Of a DNA stretch of 64,000 nt, positions 61,358-64,000 are shown one piece after another. Origin of the DNA: Jacaranda mimosifolia (Eukaryota > Streptophyta > Magnoliopsida > Lamiales > Bignoniaceae). The translations under genes and the position numbers were made by a program. The stretch is from contig CM032123.1 in assembly GCA_018894105.1 (NCBI GenBank), positions 20,313,744 through 20,377,743 of the forward strand, in the 5' to 3' direction. Below the pieces are notes generated by a model. The model saw only the letters and a program-made list of their open reading frames with translations, made no database searches and had not been told where the DNA came from. The stretch's first letter is position 1. Each line of letters starts with the position of its first letter.

Positions 61358-61644
61358 CTAACCTGTAATTGGAAACGCTTTCCAGCAAACAACGGTAATT
61401 GAGGATTGAGAAACACTGGTGTTCTTATGTGGTGGGTCGGGTTTCGCCATTTGGGCCGTTGGTGGTGCAATACCATCTGAAGCTGGCGCCAATCTGCTTT
61501 TGCCAAAATGATCCAAAACCTTCGCAGCAAGATACTCGAGCATAACAGGCAATATACTAGTGCACCTGTACCCACACTCTCAGAATAGCTTTCCTTCTTC
61601 AGATACTAGCCGATCCTGCCAACTGGGTGGAGGCTGGCGTTCAC
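61358..61644 (-). pseudogene. Histone H2A fragment fused to unrelated frame
   Basis: Reading 61644 to 61511 on the minus strand gives the core of H2A in pieces: ASLHPVGRI, then a stop, YLKKESYSESVGTGALVY, a frameshift, and MLEYLAAKVLD. These match the H2A order [41 protein letters not shown]. GTGAP rather than GAGAP is usual for some plant variants, but this is too short to class. After about 45 residues the similarity ends abruptly. The frame runs on for about 50 codons of unrelated sequence (rich in Pro/Ala/Ser) to a good splice-donor-like CAG/GTTAGC at 61358. H2A would package DNA in the nucleosome; this piece cannot fold. It could be a retro- or TE-captured fragment. Confidence 0.6.
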
Positions 61645-62313
61645 GGAAAAAGAAATCATTTCTTTGGATGAGAACCCATATTTTCTTCTGATCATGCTTT
61701 AAAAAAATTCAAAAATCTTATATTTTCTTCTCTAGCCTATCCCACAATTAAGTGCAAGCAGACAAAATAAGGAACAACCCTCATAGCAAGATGTCATATT
61801 TTATGAAACACAACAATTTCAAACGCTGTCGTTTTACAATTAAAAATGAAAAAAAAAAATCAAAAGCAGGATTCAAGCGCTAGCAACTAACTTATATAAT
61901 ATAGTAATAAAGGTGAAGAAAAAAGGAAAGAAACAATTTTGTATCTTTAAATATATTTGAATTGCATATTTTGGTTATTTTTAGTATAAATTACTTATAG
62001 GAAATTATATGCTTACATCAAGGAATATAACATAACTTAATATAATTACACACACAAATATATATATGGATGGATTAATGATGTTTACAAATAAACTTCC
62101 ACATCTTAGAATATTCTTACTGGAAGATATGACTTCATATTAGTGATATTCATATCTTGAACAAATTAGAAATTTTTACAAAGAAATTTACACTAAGAAT
62201 ATTTACTATTTTTTATATTAATATTCTTAGTAATAATAAAAATATTTATTATTGAATACGACAAAAAGCTACCTTTTTTATATTTGAACAGTGTTATGCC
62301 AATTGCAGGGAAT
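61645..62313. other. AT-rich, no gene seen
   Basis: No frame or repeat of note. A microsatellite-like TATATA stretch lies near 62050. Confidence 0.45.
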
Positions 62314-62321
62314 CCTAGGAG

Positions 62322-63153
62322 TTACGCCTGTAAATAGGTAGGGTACACCCAACCCACACATATACCCTAAAACACCCAAACAAAAATACCCTATATTCTA
62401 CCTTATCCTAAAATACTCAAAAGGATGAAACCCTAATACTACCTTACCCTATTTAACCCAAGACCTATTGGGTCTAGTGTATTGGACTATGTTTTTAATT
62501 TATATACTAATTTTCTCAATATATACTAAAAATATTATTTGGCATATGATAAAAAAAAATTAAAAAAAACTTTTTTTATATTTAATTTAATTTAATCATT
62601 AAATTTAAATTAGTTAATCTTTATTTCCAATTTTTCATTCATTAATAAAAAATTTATTAACAAAGTTTAATCATTAGCAAAATTAATTTTATTCAATTTT
62701 TTATAAAAAATATTTATTCCACTACTAATTTTAATATTATTAATTTTTTTAATGTAAAATGTTCAATTGTTGCTATTGCTATTCCAATTTGAAAAAAAAA
62801 AATGCTATCTCAAAATATTAACTTTATTAATTTAATTTAATTTAATTTTTAATGAAAAATTATTTAGTTGTTACTGTTCATTCACATATTTGTAATTTTT
62901 ATATATAAAAAGTTTATTATTAATATAAATTTGATTTCGGTATAAATAATTTTTAGGTTCATAGTTTAAATTTAAGAATAAAGTAATGGGTAATTTTTGG
63001 GTATGGGTATATGGGTAATTTATGGGTATAAACCATATCCATACACATTACATTATCTTTAATTAGTATGACTATTAATATGGGAATGGGTATGAGTATG
63101 GGTATTGACATTTTGGACCTGGCAGGATAACACCCTATCTATTTATAGGTCTA
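62322..63153. mobile_element. hAT-like foldback MITE
   Basis: 832 bp, flanked by the 7-mer CTAGGAG on both sides (62315-62321 and 63154-63160; the eighth base differs). The ends read TTACGCCTGTAAATAGGTAG and, inverted, TAGACCTATAAATAGATAGG, imperfect terminal repeats in the style of hAT elements. Just inside, ACCC/GGGT-rich arms (62335-62480 and 62985-63110) are complementary and could fold back. There is no coding capacity; the centre is A/T-rich. Confidence 0.6.
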
Positions 63154-63160
63154 CTAGGAG

Positions 63161-64000
63161 CCCCTAGTACTAAACAATATCATCAAACTCATTTATCAAA
63201 ATTAGTCATCTTCCCTTAGGTTTTTATTCTCACTTATTACTCCTTAAGAAAATTCTTTCCAGTTTCCATTGAGAAACCAATATGAAATAGAAGATGATAA
63301 GCTAAGGCAAACATAAATTAGCACACATCAAATTTTATATTCTGCCTTATTTTTCAATTTTCAAAAATAAAGTAAAAATATCTAAGTTTCCTCCAAAGGA
63401 TTGGTAATTAAATTTATATTTCATATGTGGAGTAGAACAATCTCCTACACTTTTATTTCAATCTAGAAAGAATTTATCTATGAGAGCAAATGATGACATA
63501 TTTTAGGATCTATATCAGTATAAAGCATATTTCATTTACTAATAAGAAATGTGATTCCTTTTGTGTTAAATCAATAAGCATAAAATTACACAAGCATCTA
63601 CCGCCTATCTATTCCTCGAACACTTTTTTCCATATGTGAGGCACTATTTAAAAAATCAGACTGGATCGGGCGGTCGGACCGGTTGAACTATCAATCGCCC
63701 TATGAATCAGTCTTGCTTTGAGTAAAAATAAAAAAATAAAGAAAACCATCTGAACCGATGATCGAACCGTTTGAACCATTGAATCATTCACGATTTATGA
63801 AAACCAGACCAGTTCATTATTTTCTTTTCTTTCCTTTAATTTTTGGCATAATTAACAATTTTTATTTTTTTTTAATCTTTTTTGGCCTAATGTGAACTTC
63901 TAAAGCTAAGATCCATCTTAAAAAGGGAAAAAAACCTAAAACATTCAAATAGATTTACAAAATAAATCCCCAAATCGGATCTAATATTCTAATTTTTAAA
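63161..64000. repeat. AT-rich tail with an ACCGGTT-rich patch
   Basis: 63660-63830 contains repeated, partly inverted words of the type CGGTCGGACCGGTTGAAC / GATCGAACCGTTTGAACC, seen in plant foldback elements. I cannot define ends. No gene in the remainder. Confidence 0.4.

Overview
The window looks like a repeat-rich, AT-rich stretch of angiosperm nuclear DNA. It is almost entirely transposable elements (TEs) nested in one another, and I found no intact protein-coding gene. The plant call rests on Ty1/copia polyproteins with a plant-type initiator-Met primer site, a TNP2-type CACTA transposase with its usual partner domains, Ty3/gypsy LTRs of the TGTA.CGCCCC type, Tourist-like and hAT-like MITEs, and a Helitron terminus. 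I do not name a species. No rRNA, tRNA or CRISPR was seen.

Layout. 1-1045 is a truncated copy of a gypsy LTR that recurs at 53543-56564 as a complete 3.0 kb solo LTR with 5-bp ACTTA target duplications. 1046-8488 holds two decayed copia bodies separated by an LTR and closed by a full 3' LTR, possibly an old tandem with deletions. 9002-11114 carries two inverted Tourist-like MITEs. About 11.6-35.5 kb is an old minus-strand, probably non-autonomous gypsy (Tat-like) region. It has two LTR-like repeats with conserved TATA sites, a protease scrap, and long degenerate minisatellites of about 39 and 59 bp. It was later hit by a complete but dead copia element (16158-25665, duplication TTCCC) and by a minus-strand copia solo LTR (29376-33105, duplication ATGTT) that itself contains an inverted LTR fragment. 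35496-37273 is another minus-strand copia LTR, interrupted by a CACTA terminus at 37274. The CACTA element carries about 158-bp subterminal tandem repeats and a multi-intron transposase pseudogene (39957-43663, minus). Its other end was not found.

From 43.7 to 53.5 kb the sequence is AT-rich and poorly recognisable, with a 73-bp tandem repeat (50243-50500) and a Helitron-type 3' end (52433). From 56.6 to 64 kb there are three small minus-strand exons of an unrecognised coiled-coil-like gene (58407-60085), a broken histone H2A fragment (61511-61644), a hAT-like foldback element (62322-63153) and an ACCGGTT-rich patch.

The TE genes would once have acted in cis: LTR promoter, tRNA primer site, gag-protease-integrase-RT-RNase H, polypurine tract. 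Every copy now has stops, frameshifts or lost catalytic residues. The value of the window is as a record of nesting order, solo-LTR formation and microhomology deletions, not as a set of working systems. I did not find convincing evidence of an undescribed active system. Comparisons between copies were made by eye, so boundaries without target duplications are approximate.
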